From Mesorhizobium sp. B4-1-3 (GTDB lineage Bacteria; Pseudomonadota; Alphaproteobacteria; Rhizobiales; Rhizobiaceae), in NCBI RefSeq assembly GCF_006439355.1, contig NZ_VFTG01000008.1:62001-126000 (forward strand): 64,000 nt of DNA. The letters run 5' to 3'. A program made the translations under genes and the position numbers. This document shows, piece after piece, positions 25,258 through 37,668 of this stretch. How positions within the stretch are numbered: the first letter of the stretch is position 1; every line of letters starts with the position of its first letter. The notes under the pieces are model-generated. The model had not been told where the DNA came from. It worked only from the letters and a program-made list of their open reading frames with translations, and searched no databases.

Positions 25258-26127
25258 CTACTTGCTTAGGATCAGCGGTTGACCTGAGATAAACCGCATG
25301 AGGTTTCCCAAGGTTCGCGAAGCCTTCGCGGTTCTTCCAACCAGGAGGGCCGCGTCGACCTTCGCGTCAGGGACTGCCGACAGCTTGGGAAAAACCCCCG
25401 TCCGGCCCACCGTGAAAGAAGGCGTATCTATCGGCTTGCCCCTGAGTACATTGGCGGCGTTGTTGTCGTGCACGACGATGCACCACAAGGCGCCATGGGC
25501 GCTCGCCACGACGGTGTTGTAGCGGGCCGACATCTCTTGATGATGGTCGCTGTAGACACCTTTCATCGTTGGCGATCTTGTTTCGACCAGGGCGCCGAAT
25601 GCCGACGTGACGTAATCGTGCTGGATGTAGCGGCCGGTCGCCACGTCGAAATTCTGTCCCTGTGGGAAGGCGATGTAGAGTGGCTGTTCGCTGACCGCGC
25701 CCTTGCCTATCTCCCTACGCGCATAGTGGTCGACTCGCTCCATGAAGCCCGGCGCCAGCGCATCGTCGCTGTCCAGCCGCGCGACACAGACGAACGCGGC
25801 GTCCGTGTCGGCTTGGATGAACGCATTGAACCGCTCGTTATGTCCTTCGCCCGGCCTCACAAGGACCGGCCGGACGTCGATGCCGGCGACGCAGTCGCAA
25901 ACCATCCGAATGTAGTTCTCATGCGTATCGGCGTCGAACGCGACCAGCACGGTAAAGTCTCGCATCGACTGGTTTTCCAATGACGGCGCGCAATAAGTGT
26001 CGAACAGCGCCAGACGCTCGACCAGCCAGACGGGATCGAGATTGGCCCGGCCGGTGCCTTTCCATCGGCTTGGCTTGAAGCCGGTCGGCGCATTGTATCG
26101 GATCGCAATGTATTTTTTCAGTTCCAT
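25258..26127 (-). CDS. Rhamnosyltransferase-like glycosyltransferase
   Basis: A 289-residue protein resembling the putative rhamnosyltransferase family (Rham_transf, PF11316-like): IAIRYNAPTGFKPSRWKG at the start, LENQSMRDFTVLVAFDADT near residue 55, and a DxD-like nucleotide-sugar motif RLDSDDA at 118-123. It has no membrane segment, so it should act in the cytoplasm on surface polysaccharide or a lipid-linked glycan. A GTG seven codons upstream (26148) is an alternative start; neither has a clear ribosome site. The gene stands alone between unrelated metabolic genes and could be acquired. Confidence 0.78.
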   Translation of the reverse strand: MELKKYIAIRYNAPTGFKPSRWKGTGRANLDPVWLVERLALFDTYCAPSLENQSMRDFTVLVAFDADTHENYIRMVCDCVAGIDVRPVLVRPGEGHNERFNAFIQADTDAAFVCVARLDSDDALAPGFMERVDHYARREIGKGAVSEQPLYIAFPQGQNFDVATGRYIQHDYVTSAFGALVETRSPTMKGVYSDHHQEMSARYNTVVASAHGALWCIVVHDNNAANVLRGKPIDTPSFTVGRTGVFPKLSAVPDAKVDAALLVGRTAKASRTLGNLMRFISGQPLILSK

Positions 26128-26163
26128 GCCGCGCAAAGACACCAGCACGATCCGATATGCAAC

Positions 26164-27561
26164 CTAGACATGCAGCGCATGCCCCAGCGCCTTCAGCGCC
26201 GCTTCCTGGAATCCCTCGCCTTGCGTCGGATGCGCGTGGATCGTGCCGGCGATGTCCTCCAGCCGCGCCCCCATCTCCAGCGCCAGGCCGAAAGCCGCCG
26301 ACAATTCCGACACGCCCCGCCCGACCGCCTGGATGCCCAGTACCAGGTGATTGTCCGCGCGCGCCACCACCCGCACGAAACCGTCCTCGCCCTGCTTGGT
26401 CATGGCGCGGCCGTTGGCGGCAAACGGGAACTGGCCGATCTTGGCCTCGCCGGCCAACGCCTTCGCCTCCTCGGGAGACATGCCCGCGGTGACCAGCTCC
26501 GGATCGGTGAAGCAGATCGCGGGGATGGCGCGCTTGTCCCAGCTTCTTTTATGGCCGGCGACGATCTCGGCCACCATCTCGCCCTGCGCCATGGCGCGAT
26601 GCGCCAGCATCGGCTCGCCGGTCACGTCGCCGATCGCAAAAATGCCGCGCATCGAGCTGCGGCACTGGTCGTCGATGCGGATGAATTTGCCCGCCATGTC
26701 GAGGTCGATCTGCTCCAACCCCCAGCCTGCGGTTTGCGGCTTGCGGCCGACCGTGACCAGGATCTTGTCCGCGGCGATCTTGGCGTTCTTGCCGTCGGCC
26801 GTCTCGACCAGCAGCGCGTCGCCTTTGGTCGACAATCCCCTGGCCTTGGCGCCCGTCATCACCTCGATGCCGAGCTCGCCGAGCCGCTTCAGCACCGGCC
26901 TTGTCAGCTCGGCATCATATTGCGCCAGCACCCATGGCAAGGCTTCGACCACGGTGACCTTCGAACCCATCCTGGCGAAAGCCATGCCGAGCTCCAGCCC
27001 GATATAGCCGCCACCGACGACCGCGAGCTTCTTCGGCAATTCGCCGAGCGCCAGCGCCTCGGTTGACGAAATGACCGGGCCGCCGAAGGGCAGGAACGGC
27101 AATTCGACCGGCTCCGATCCCGTGGCGATCACCACCGTTTCGGCCCGGATCACCTGCGTGCCGGTCTCGGTCTCGACCTCGACCGTTTTGCCGTCCCGGA
27201 ACGTCGCCCAGCCCTGCACGGTCTTCACCCTGGCCTTCTTCAGCAGTCCGGCCACGCCGATGTTAAGCCGGCTAACTATACCGTCCTTCCAGGCGACAGT
27301 ACGAGCCAGATCGAGCGTCGGCGCGGCGACCTTGATGCCCAGCGCATCCTTGCCGCCGGCCATATGCGCTATTTTCTCGAACTCCTCCGCGGCATGGATC
27401 AGCGCCTTTGAGGGAATGCAGCCGACATTGAGGCAGGTGCCGCCCGGTTTGCCGGCCTCGACGATCACCGTGTCGACGCCGAGTTGTCCGGCGCGGATGG
27501 CGCAGACATAGCCGCCCGGCCCGGCGCCGATGACGAGCAGCTTGCAGGAGATTTCTTTCAT
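26164..27561 (-). CDS. lpdV: Dihydrolipoyl dehydrogenase (E3) of branched-chain dehydrogenase
   Basis: A 465-residue flavoprotein disulfide reductase: FAD motif LLVIGAGPGGYVCAIRAGQL, redox pair Cys43/Cys48 in GGTCLNVGCIPSKALI, NAD motif VVGGGYIGLELGMAFARMG, and the C-terminal His-Glu pair HAHPTQGEGF. It reoxidises dihydrolipoate on the E2 subunit, reducing NAD+. It is the last gene of the E1a-E1b-E2-E3 operon, 71 bases after E2. ATG at 27561 with GAAGGG upstream. Position makes it the dedicated E3 of this complex rather than a general one. Confidence 0.95.
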   Translation of the reverse strand: MKEISCKLLVIGAGPGGYVCAIRAGQLGVDTVIVEAGKPGGTCLNVGCIPSKALIHAAEEFEKIAHMAGGKDALGIKVAAPTLDLARTVAWKDGIVSRLNIGVAGLLKKARVKTVQGWATFRDGKTVEVETETGTQVIRAETVVIATGSEPVELPFLPFGGPVISSTEALALGELPKKLAVVGGGYIGLELGMAFARMGSKVTVVEALPWVLAQYDAELTRPVLKRLGELGIEVMTGAKARGLSTKGDALLVETADGKNAKIAADKILVTVGRKPQTAGWGLEQIDLDMAGKFIRIDDQCRSSMRGIFAIGDVTGEPMLAHRAMAQGEMVAEIVAGHKRSWDKRAIPAICFTDPELVTAGMSPEEAKALAGEAKIGQFPFAANGRAMTKQGEDGFVRVVARADNHLVLGIQAVGRGVSELSAAFGLALEMGARLEDIAGTIHAHPTQGEGFQEAALKALGHALHV

Positions 27562-27632
27562 GATGTGACCCTTCGAGCTAGGGAACGTTGCGCCGCGATC
27601 CTTCGCGCCGACATCTCTATTGTTCCGCCCCT

Positions 27633-28949
27633 CTAATCCACGAAGATCAGCGCCGGCGTTTCCAGCAGCGCCTTGATGCGCTGCACGAAAACCGCGGCGT
27701 CCCAGCCGTCGATGACGCGGTGGTCGAAGCTGGACGACAGATTCATCATCTTGCGCGGGACGAACTGCGTGCCGTCCCAGACCGGCCGCACCATGATCTT
27801 GTTGACGCCGACGATCGCCACTTCTGGATAGTTGATGACCGGCGTCGTCGCCACGCCGCCCATGGCGCCGAGCGAGGTGATGGTGATGGTCGAGCCGGAC
27901 AGCTCCTCGCGGTTCGCCGTGCCGGCCTTCGCCGCATCGGCCAGCCGGTTGACCTCGGTGGCGCAGTCCCACAGGTCGCGCGCCTCGGCGTGTTTTACGA
28001 CCGGCACCACCAGCCCGTTCGACGTCTGCGCGGCGATGCCGATATGGATGCCCTCGTGCTGGTGGATGATGCCGGCATCGTCGTCGAACAGCGCGTTGAG
28101 GTTGGGCTGCTCGGCGATCGCCTTGACCATCGCCCGCATCAGGAAGGGCAGCAGCGTCAGCTTCGGGCGATCCGGCCGCTTCTCCTTGTTCAGCGTGGCG
28201 CGCAACTCCTCCAATGCCGTGACGTCGATCTCCTCGACATAGGTGATGTGCGGGATGCGCGATTTCGCGAGCGACATCTTTTCCGCGATCTTGCGCCTGA
28301 GACCGACGACCTTGATGTCCTCGACGCCATCCTTCCGGGCATGTCCGCTGGCGCGGGCGAGCTGCGGACCGCGCGCGACGAAGGCGTCGATATCCTCATG
28401 GCTGATGCGCCCGGCCGGGCCGCTGCCCGGCACCTGACGCAGATCGATGCCGGCTTCCTTCGCGCGCAGGCGGACGGCGGGCGAAGCCAGCGGCTTCTCG
28501 CCTTCCGCGCGCGGCGTGCCGGAGACTGAGGTGGGGCGCGCGGCCTTTGGCGCGGCTGCCGGCGAAATCTTGGCCGGCGGGTCGGCTGGCTTGGGTGCGG
28601 GCATCGGGGCGCTCGGCTGCGGTTCCGTTTTCGGCCCGGCCGACTGGGCGGGAGCCCCGGCCTTCGGCGCGTCGCTGCGACCGATGTCCGCCTTCACATT
28701 GCCTTCGCCGGCCACCTTCAGCCGCACGATCGGCGAGCCGATCGCCACCGTGTCGCCAATCTCCGCGCCGAGCCACAGGATCTCGCCATCGACCGGCGAG
28801 GGGATTTCGACGGTCGCTTTGTCGGTCATGACGGCTGCAAGAACCGTGTCCTCGCGCACGAGGTCGCCGACCTTGACATGCCACTCGACAAGCTCGGCCT
28901 CGGCGACGCCTTCGCCGACATCGGGAAGCTTAATGACGTGCTCGCCCAT
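27633..28949 (-). CDS. bkdB: Branched-chain 2-oxoacid dehydrogenase E2 (lipoyl transacylase)
   Basis: A 438-residue E2: lipoyl domain (LPDVGEGVAEAELVEW, lipoyl-lysine K44 in VMTDKATVEIP), a Pro/Ala-rich linker (about 85-155), a peripheral subunit-binding domain (VRLRAKEAGIDLRQVPGSG) and a catalytic domain ending with SSFDHRVIDGWDAAVF, containing the HxxxDG active site. It transfers branched acyl groups from lipoate to CoA. I chose the ATG at 28949 with GGAGG six bases upstream. It lies 16 bases after the E1-beta stop codon. Confidence 0.95.
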   Translation of the reverse strand: MGEHVIKLPDVGEGVAEAELVEWHVKVGDLVREDTVLAAVMTDKATVEIPSPVDGEILWLGAEIGDTVAIGSPIVRLKVAGEGNVKADIGRSDAPKAGAPAQSAGPKTEPQPSAPMPAPKPADPPAKISPAAAPKAARPTSVSGTPRAEGEKPLASPAVRLRAKEAGIDLRQVPGSGPAGRISHEDIDAFVARGPQLARASGHARKDGVEDIKVVGLRRKIAEKMSLAKSRIPHITYVEEIDVTALEELRATLNKEKRPDRPKLTLLPFLMRAMVKAIAEQPNLNALFDDDAGIIHQHEGIHIGIAAQTSNGLVVPVVKHAEARDLWDCATEVNRLADAAKAGTANREELSGSTITITSLGAMGGVATTPVINYPEVAIVGVNKIMVRPVWDGTQFVPRKMMNLSSSFDHRVIDGWDAAVFVQRIKALLETPALIFVD

Positions 28950-28965
28950 TTCAGGCCTCCCCAAT

Positions 28966-29979
28966 CTAAGCTTCCACTGTCTCAATCAGCGCGCGCCCGA
29001 CCCGCGCCGGGCCGGGGAAATAGTCCCATTCCTGCGCATGCGGATAGGGCGTGTCCCAGCCGGCGACCCGCGCTACCGGCGCTTCCAGGTGGTAGAAGCA
29101 GTTCTCCTGCACCAGCGAGACCAGCTCGGCGCCGAAGCCGGAGGTCAGCGTCGCCTCGTGCACGACGACGCAGCGGCCGGTCTTCTTCACGGAGGCGACG
29201 ATCGCGTCGAGGTCGAGCGGAAGCAGAGTCCTGAGGTCGATCACCTCGGCGTCCACGCCGGTCTCCTCGGCCGCTGCCTGCGCCACATAGACCATCGTGC
29301 CATAGGCGAGCACGGTGACGGCCGAACCCGGCCGGCGGATCGCTGCCTTGCCGAGCGGGATCGTGTAATGGCCGTCGGCAACCTCGCCAAGCTCATGCTT
29401 CGACCATGGCGTCACCGGCTTGTCGTGATGGCCGTCGAACGGTCCATTATAGAGCCGCTTCGGCTCGAGGAAGATCACCGGATCCGGATCCTCGATCGCC
29501 GCGATCAGCAACCCCTTGGCGTCGTGCGGATTGGACGGCACGATCACCTTCAGGCCGGAGACATGGGTGAACAGCGCTTCCGGGCTCTGGCTGTGCGTCT
29601 GGCCGCCGAAGATGCCGCCGCCGGTCGGCATGCGCACCACGATCGGGCAGGTGAAGTCGCCATTCGAGCGGTAACGCAGCCGCGCCGCCTCCGATACGAT
29701 CTGGTCGTAGGCCGGATAAACATAGTCGGCAAACTGCACCTCGACGCAGGGCCGCAGCCCGTAGGCGGCCATGCCGATGGCCGAGCCGACGATGCCGGAC
29801 TCGCTGATCGGCGCGTCGAAGCAGCGGCTCTTGCCGTATTTGGCCTGCAGGCCTTGCGTGGCGCGGAAGACGCCGCCGAAGAAGCCGACATCCTCGCCAT
29901 AGACGATGACTTGGTTGTCGCGCCCCATCGAGACGTCGAGCGCGTCGCGGATCGCCTCGATCATGGTCTTTCTGGGCAT
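28966..29979 (-). CDS. bkdA2: Branched-chain 2-oxoacid dehydrogenase E1 beta subunit
   Basis: A 337-residue transketolase-like subunit: VIVYGEDVGFFGGVFRATQG, RCFDAPISESGIVGSAIGMA, QFADYVYPAYDQIVSEAARL and the C-terminal domain AVTVLAYGTMVYVAQAA. With the alpha subunit it decarboxylates branched-chain 2-oxoacids (from Val, Leu, Ile) and reductively acylates the lipoate of E2. It begins two bases after the stop of the alpha gene, so translation is probably coupled. ATG at 29979. Confidence 0.95.
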   Translation of the reverse strand: MPRKTMIEAIRDALDVSMGRDNQVIVYGEDVGFFGGVFRATQGLQAKYGKSRCFDAPISESGIVGSAIGMAAYGLRPCVEVQFADYVYPAYDQIVSEAARLRYRSNGDFTCPIVVRMPTGGGIFGGQTHSQSPEALFTHVSGLKVIVPSNPHDAKGLLIAAIEDPDPVIFLEPKRLYNGPFDGHHDKPVTPWSKHELGEVADGHYTIPLGKAAIRRPGSAVTVLAYGTMVYVAQAAAEETGVDAEVIDLRTLLPLDLDAIVASVKKTGRCVVVHEATLTSGFGAELVSLVQENCFYHLEAPVARVAGWDTPYPHAQEWDYFPGPARVGRALIETVEA

Positions 29980-29981
29980 GA

Positions 29982-31795
<1,814 letters not shown>

Positions 31796-32842
31796 ATGGC
31801 ACAGAAGAAAGGATACGAGGTCGATTCGTGGCTGGCGCGGCCCGATCCCGCCATGGGAATCGTCCTGCTTTACGGTCCAGACCGCGGCCTTGTCGCCGAG
31901 CGGGCGAAAGCCTTCGCCGCCAAAACCGGCCTGCCGCTGGACGACCCGTTTTCGGTGGTCAAGCTCGACGGCGCCGAAGTCGACCGCGACGAGGGCCGGC
32001 TGCTTGACGAGGCGCGCACTGTGCCGATGTTTTCCGACCGGCGGCTGCTTTGGGTGCGCAATGCCAGCGGCCAGAAGGCGCTGGCCGACGACATCAAGAC
32101 TCTGACGAGTGAACCGGCGAAGGATGCGATCATCCTCATCGAGGCAGGCGACCTGAAGAAAGGCACGGGCCTCAGGGCCATCGTCGAGGCCGCCGGCAAC
32201 GCGATCGCTCTGCCCTGCTACGCCGACGAGGCCCGCGACCTCGATACGGTGATCGACGACGAATTGCGCAAGGCCGGCATGTCGATGACGCTGGACGCCC
32301 GCCAGGCGCTGCGCCGCAATCTCGGCGGCGACCGTCTCGCCTCGCGCGGCGAGATCGAGAAGCTGGTGCTCTATGCGCTCGGCCAGAAGGAAATCGACGT
32401 CGACGACGTCAATGCATTGTCGGGGGATGTCTCCGGCGCATCCTTCGACGCCGCGGTCGACGCCATGCTGGACGGCAGGGTCGGCGACTTCGACATCGCC
32501 TTCAACCGCCACTGCCAATCCGGCGGCCACCCTTTCCTGGTGCTGTCCTCGGCGATGCGGCAGTTGCAGGCGGTCCAGGTGATGCGCGGCCAGATGGAGA
32601 GCGGCGGCCGCAACGCCGCCTCGGTTGTCGCCGGCGCCCGCCCGCCCGTCTTCTTCTCGCGCCGCAAGCTGGTGGAAAAGACCCTGGAGCGCTGGAACGT
32701 CGAGGCGCTTGGCCGTGCACTCGGCCGGTTGCAGACCGCGGTGCTGCAGACGCGCAAGCGGCCGGACCTGTCGGAGGCGCTGGCCAGGCAGGCGCTGCTG
32801 GGGATCGCGATCGAGAGCGCGCGGCTGGGGCAGCGCGGCTGA
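31796..32842 (+). CDS. holA: DNA polymerase III subunit delta
   Basis: A 348-residue HolA-like clamp-loader subunit: MGIVLLYGPDRGLVAERAKA near residue 20, MFSDRRLLWVRNAS near 80, the C-terminal collar helices with VEKTLERWNVEALGRALGRL and LARQALLGIAI. It opens the beta clamp within the delta-tau-delta' complex. No ATP-binding motif is present, as expected of delta. It sits in the origin region next to parB in a convergent arrangement. It starts ATG at 31796. Upstream neighbours leuS and lptE, common in other alphaproteobacteria, are not here. Confidence 0.9.
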   Translation: MAQKKGYEVDSWLARPDPAMGIVLLYGPDRGLVAERAKAFAAKTGLPLDDPFSVVKLDGAEVDRDEGRLLDEARTVPMFSDRRLLWVRNASGQKALADDIKTLTSEPAKDAIILIEAGDLKKGTGLRAIVEAAGNAIALPCYADEARDLDTVIDDELRKAGMSMTLDARQALRRNLGGDRLASRGEIEKLVLYALGQKEIDVDDVNALSGDVSGASFDAAVDAMLDGRVGDFDIAFNRHCQSGGHPFLVLSSAMRQLQAVQVMRGQMESGGRNAASVVAGARPPVFFSRRKLVEKTLERWNVEALGRALGRLQTAVLQTRKRPDLSEALARQALLGIAIESARLGQRG

Positions 32843-32845
32843 TCT

Positions 32846-32885
32846 GCCCCCTTGGAAGATGTCCGGCAGGACAGGGGGTGCTCCT
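32846..32885. repeat. Degenerate GC-rich repeat
   Basis: ccccttggaagatgtccgg followed by caggacaggggg is a weak copy of the REP-like family, between holA and the parB terminator. Confidence 0.4.
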
Positions 32886-32959
32886 CCCTTCCTCCCCGGG
32901 AATCTCGTCGCAAGGGAAGATTTGCAGCTCCCAGTATCCTCGCCGCGCGCCCGCGCAAA

Positions 32960-32992
32960 CAAAAAAGGGCCAGCGTAACGCCAGCCCGTTCG
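32960..32992 (-). terminator. Rho-independent terminator downstream of parB
   Basis: Read on the minus strand, a nine-pair stem (GGGCTGGCG with CGCTGGCCC, two G-U pairs, loop TTA) is followed by a run of six T. It lies 80 bases after the parB stop codon. Confidence 0.75.
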
Positions 32993-33074
32993 TTGTTTAT
33001 CACCGATATATCAGTTATATCCAGCGTTCAGCCAAAACCTCAGCAACCGCCAAATACCGTGTTGCGCCAGCCGC

Positions 33075-33968
<894 letters not shown>

Positions 33969-34032
33969 TATAGCATCCAGATCGTTTCGGAATCGAATTG
34001 GCCGATTAACCAAAGCTGGCGGTTGCCGGCGC

Positions 34033-34830
34033 TCAGGCGGCGCGCAGCTTGCGCTCGCGGCGGATCACTTCGGAGGCGAGCTGCAGATAGGCCTGGCTGC
34101 CCGAGCATTTCAGGTCATAGAGGATCGCCGGCTTGCCGTAAGACGGCGCCTCGGAAACGCGCACATTGCGCGGGATGATCGTGTCATAGACCTTATCGCC
34201 CATATGGGTGCGCACATCCTGCACCACCTGGTTGGCGAGATTGTTTCGCCCGTCATACATGGTGAGCACGATGCCTTGGATGGTAAGGTCCGGGTTGATC
34301 GTGTAGCGGACCTGCTCCACCGTTTCCAGCAACTGGCTGAGGCCTTCGAGCGCGAAGAACTCGCATTGCAGCGGAACGAGAACGGAATCGGCTGCGGCCA
34401 TTGAATTCAAAGTCAAAAGATTGAGTGAGGGCGGACAGTCGATCAGCACATAGCCGAACGGCGCCGACCGCTCGGCCGCTGCGCGCAGCGCATTGCGCAG
34501 CCTGAGCACGCGGTCGGGCGCCGAGGCGATCTCCATCTCGATGCCGAGCAGGTCGAGCGTCGAGGGCACGATGGACAGGCCCGGCACCGCCGTCGGCACG
34601 GCGGCTGCTTCGAGCTCGAGCTCGCCGGTCAGCACGTCGTAGGACGAGACGGTACGGTCCTTGCGGTCGATGCCGAGCCCGGTGCTGGCATTGCCCTGCG
34701 GATCGAGGTCGACGATCAGCACGCGCTCGCCGATCGCGGCCAGCGCCGTCGCCAGATTGATGGCTGTCGTCGTCTTGCCGACGCCCCCCTTCTGGTTGGC
34801 GACAGTGATGATACGGGGTGCTGTACTCAT
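34033..34830 (-). CDS. parA: Chromosome partitioning ATPase ParA
   Basis: A 265-residue ParA/Soj ATPase with the deviant Walker A KGGVGKTTTAINLATAL, switch I DLDPQGNASTGLG and Walker B YVLIDCPPSLN. It forms the gradient that pulls ParB-parS complexes apart at the cell poles. I chose the ATG at 34830 (MSTAPRIITV), which matches the family N-terminus. An ATG seven codons upstream (34851) overlaps the rsmG stop as ATGA and could serve as a coupled start. It lies between rsmG and parB in a minus-strand operon. Confidence 0.95.
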   Translation of the reverse strand: MSTAPRIITVANQKGGVGKTTTAINLATALAAIGERVLIVDLDPQGNASTGLGIDRKDRTVSSYDVLTGELELEAAAVPTAVPGLSIVPSTLDLLGIEMEIASAPDRVLRLRNALRAAAERSAPFGYVLIDCPPSLNLLTLNSMAAADSVLVPLQCEFFALEGLSQLLETVEQVRYTINPDLTIQGIVLTMYDGRNNLANQVVQDVRTHMGDKVYDTIIPRNVRVSEAPSYGKPAILYDLKCSGSQAYLQLASEVIRRERKLRAA

Positions 34831-34847
34831 GGGCCTATGCCAGTAAT

Positions 34848-35489
34848 TCATTGCTGTTTCGCCGGGCGCAAGTCGGTGATTTCCAGGATGACGCCATGTG
34901 GGTCGGTCATGCTCGAATGTTCTACCAGATTGAAGGCCCAGCGGTGAGTGCTTTCTTCCACTTCGGCCCGGTAATCCCGGCCTTTATGGAAAAGCGCGCG
35001 CGCCCCTTTGCTCAGCCAGGGCGCGGCCAGGTCGAGCAGGTCCGGGAGCGCCGCCAACGCCCGCGCCGTAACGATTTCCGGTGCGGAAACAAGCCCATAG
35101 CTACCGTCGATACGCTTGGCCAGAACGCGGGCCGGCAAATCGAACTGGCCGATGACCGACTGCAGGAACGACGCTTTCTTGCGGTTGCTCTCGATAAGAT
35201 CGATCGATGCGCCGGGACGCTCTCTAAGCAGGAAGCCGAGCACCAATCCGGGAAATCCGCCGCCCGAGCCGAGATCGACCCAGCGGGTCGCAATGGGCGC
35301 GAGCGGCGCCAGTTGCGCGCTGTCCAGGATATGCCGGCGCCAGACATCGTCCAGCGTCGATGGCGCCGCCAGATTGATGCTGCGGTTCCATTTCAGGAAC
35401 AGCTGTTCGAAGGCCTGCAGGCGCTCGAATGTTTCACGTGAAACCGGACCCGCTGCTTTCTGCAGGCCCGCCCATGCATTTGCGCTCAC
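34848..35489 (-). CDS. rsmG: 16S rRNA (guanine-527-N7)-methyltransferase RsmG
   Basis: A 213-residue SAM-dependent methyltransferase of the GidB family ([19 protein letters not shown], the SAM site; [20 protein letters not shown]). It modifies G527 of 16S rRNA. The GTG start at 35489 overlaps the mnmG stop as GTGA, so the two are translationally coupled. A parS-like site at 35430-35445 is embedded in the coding region and encodes VSRET, as seen in many alphaproteobacteria. Confidence 0.93.
   Translation of the reverse strand: MSANAWAGLQKAAGPVSRETFERLQAFEQLFLKWNRSINLAAPSTLDDVWRRHILDSAQLAPLAPIATRWVDLGSGGGFPGLVLGFLLRERPGASIDLIESNRKKASFLQSVIGQFDLPARVLAKRIDGSYGLVSAPEIVTARALAALPDLLDLAAPWLSKGARALFHKGRDYRAEVEESTHRWAFNLVEHSSMTDPHGVILEITDLRPAKQQ
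35430..35445. promoter_or_regulatory. parS-like site inside rsmG
   Basis: TGTTTCACGTGAAACC matches the bacterial parS consensus TGTTTCACGTGAAACA at 15 of 16 positions, losing only the last base. It lies inside rsmG, the position conserved in many bacteria, about 0.6 kb from parA. Confidence 0.9.
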
Positions 35490-37360
35490 GCCACGGACCT
35501 CCGCGCGACAAGCTCGGCATTGCGGACATGCGCGACGATGATAGCCAGCGCCGCCGGCGTCATGCCTTCCATGCGCTGCGCATCGGCGATCGAACGCGGC
35601 CGGCGCGTCTTCATCTTCTGCTTCAGCTCGTTGGAGAGGCCCGGCACATCGGAGAAGTCGATCCCCTCCGAGATTAGCCGCGATTCCTCATGCCTGATCT
35701 GCGCGACATCGGCTTTCTGGCGGTCGAGGTAAACCGAATATTTCGCCTCCGTTTCGAGCCGGTCGGTGGTCTTGGCGTCAAGCGCGGCAAAGCGCGGCTC
35801 GACACGGGCGAGCCAGGCCATGTCGACGCCCGGATGCGCCAAAAGCTCGTAGGCCGAACGGCGCACGCCGTCCCGGTTGATTTCCAGCCCGAGGCGCGCC
35901 GCCTCGTTAGGCGTCCAGGTGACCGACTTGGCCAAGGCACGGGCCCCGTCGAGCTTCCGCGCCATGCTGCCAAAACGCTGCAGCCGCTCCGACGACGCGA
36001 TGCCGAGCTTTTCCGCGAGCGGCGTCAGCCGGTCGTCGGCATTGTCGGCGCGCAGCGAAAGCCGGAACTCGGCGCGCGAGGTGAACATCCGGTACGGTTC
36101 GGCGATGCCCCGGCTGGTGAGGTCGTCCACCATCACGCCGATATAGGCCTCGGTGCGGCTGAGCACGACTTCGTCACCGCCGGCTGCCTTGCGCGCCGCG
36201 TTGAGCCCGGCGAGCAGGCCTTGCGCGCCCGCCTCTTCATAACCGGTCGTGCCATTGATCTGGCCGGCCAGGAACAGGCCGGCGACGCGCTTCGTCTCCA
36301 ACGTCGTCTTCAGCTCGCGTGGGTCGACATGGTCATATTCGATGGCGTAGCCCGGCTGCAGCATGGTCGCCTTTTCGAGCCCGGGAATGGTCTTGAGGAT
36401 CTCGAGCTGCACATCCTCCGGCAGCGAGGTCGAGATGCCGTTCGGATAGACGGTGTGGTCGTCGAGACCTTCCGGCTCAAGGAATATCTGATGGCCTTCG
36501 CGGTCGCCGAACTTGACGATCTTGTCTTCGATTGACGGGCAATAGCGCGGCCCGACCCCTTCAATCGAGCCGGAATACATCGCCGAGCGGCCGAGATTGG
36601 CACGGATCAGCTCATGCGTCGCCGGCATGGTCCGGGTGATGCCGCAATGGATTTGCGGGTTGGCGATCGCGTCGGTCAGCAGCGAAAACGGCACCGGATC
36701 CTCGTCGGCCGCTTGGGCGTCCAGCGAGCTCCAGTCGATGGTGCGGCCGTCGAGGCGAGGGGGCGTTCCGGTCTTCAGGCGGCCGAGCTTGAAACCCGCG
36801 CGCCCCATGGTCGCCGACAGGCCGTGGCTTGCCTGCTCGTTCATGCGCCCGGCGACGATCTTCCTTTCGCCGATATGGATCAGACCGCGCAGAAAGGTGC
36901 CGGTGGTCAGCACGACGGCGCCGCAGGCCAAGCGGCGGTCGCCTGATATCTGCACGGCCGCCACCCGTCCTTCCACGATTTCAAAGTTGAGAACTTCGCC
37001 TTCGATCACGTCGAGATCGTTCTGCTGCCGAATCGCTTCCTGCATGGCCAAGCGATAAAGCTTGCGGTCGGCCTGGGTGCGCGGCCCTCGCACGGCAGGG
37101 CCCTTGCGGCGGTTGAGCAGGCGGAACTGTATGCCGGCGGCATCGGCGATGCGGCCCATCAGCCCATCCATGGCGTCGATCTCCCGCACGAGATGGCCCT
37201 TGCCGAGACCGCCGATCGCCGGGTTGCAGGACATGACGCCGATCGTGTCGAAACGCAGCGTCACCAGCGCGGTCTTGGCGCCGGCGCGCGCGGCCGCGCT
37301 TGCCGCCTCGCATCCAGCATGGCCGCCGCCCACCACCACCACATCATAGTGATCGGTCAT
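35486..37360 (-). CDS. mnmG: tRNA uridine-34 modification enzyme MnmG (GidA)
   Basis: A 624-residue FAD protein with [20 protein letters not shown] at the N-terminus, [20 protein letters not shown] near residue 50, and a C-terminal helical domain ([24 protein letters not shown]) for MnmE binding. With MnmE it installs carboxymethylaminomethyl groups at wobble U34 of tRNA. It is followed by rsmG with a four-base overlap. ATG at 37360. Confidence 0.97.
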   Translation of the reverse strand: MTDHYDVVVVGGGHAGCEAASAAARAGAKTALVTLRFDTIGVMSCNPAIGGLGKGHLVREIDAMDGLMGRIADAAGIQFRLLNRRKGPAVRGPRTQADRKLYRLAMQEAIRQQNDLDVIEGEVLNFEIVEGRVAAVQISGDRRLACGAVVLTTGTFLRGLIHIGERKIVAGRMNEQASHGLSATMGRAGFKLGRLKTGTPPRLDGRTIDWSSLDAQAADEDPVPFSLLTDAIANPQIHCGITRTMPATHELIRANLGRSAMYSGSIEGVGPRYCPSIEDKIVKFGDREGHQIFLEPEGLDDHTVYPNGISTSLPEDVQLEILKTIPGLEKATMLQPGYAIEYDHVDPRELKTTLETKRVAGLFLAGQINGTTGYEEAGAQGLLAGLNAARKAAGGDEVVLSRTEAYIGVMVDDLTSRGIAEPYRMFTSRAEFRLSLRADNADDRLTPLAEKLGIASSERLQRFGSMARKLDGARALAKSVTWTPNEAARLGLEINRDGVRRSAYELLAHPGVDMAWLARVEPRFAALDAKTTDRLETEAKYSVYLDRQKADVAQIRHEESRLISEGIDFSDVPGLSNELKQKMKTRRPRSIADAQRMEGMTPAALAIIVAHVRNAELVARRSVA

Positions 37361-37436
37361 TTTCCAAGAATCCGCTTTCAGAGATGGATTGACACATGTC
37401 CCCGACGGCGGCCGGTGTCAAGGAGAGGGTGAACTC

Positions 37437-37452
37437 GTTTCACGTGAAACAA
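37437..37452. promoter_or_regulatory. parS-like site
   Basis: CGTTTCACGTGAAACA matches the parS consensus at 15 of 16 positions (first base differs). Confidence 0.88.
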
Positions 37453-37613
37453 TGAACGGTAGCTTTGGCATCCCCAGCGGGACAATGAGAAGCCGGCGGA
37501 CAGCGCCCTCCTCTGTCCTGCCGGGCATCTCCCCCACCTGGGGGGATTGGCAGCTCCGCCGAAGGCGCCATCTCGGCTGACACAGTTCCAAGCCCCTTTC
37601 ACAGCGCCGGCGG

Positions 37614-37629
37614 TGTTTCACGTGAATCA
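37614..37629. promoter_or_regulatory. parS-like site
   Basis: TGTTTCACGTGAATCA matches the parS consensus at 15 of 16 positions (A to T at base 14). Confidence 0.85.
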
Positions 37630-37652
37630 TTGCGGGGTAGCGCCCCCAGCCG

Positions 37653-37668
37653 TGTTTCACGTGAATCA
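37653..37668. promoter_or_regulatory. parS-like site overlapping the mnmE stop
   Basis: TGTTTCACGTGAATCA, identical to the site at 37614, 15 of 16 matches. It ends on the stop codon of mnmE. Confidence 0.85.

Larger units (their letters stand above)
37361..37665. promoter_or_regulatory. mnmE-mnmG intergenic region with three parS-like sites
   Basis: This 305-base gap carries three parS-like 16-mers (37437-37452, 37614-37629 and 37653-37668, the last overlapping the mnmE stop) and a REP-like repeat at about 37505-37575. No gene is visible. It is presumably the main ParB loading region. Confidence 0.75.
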
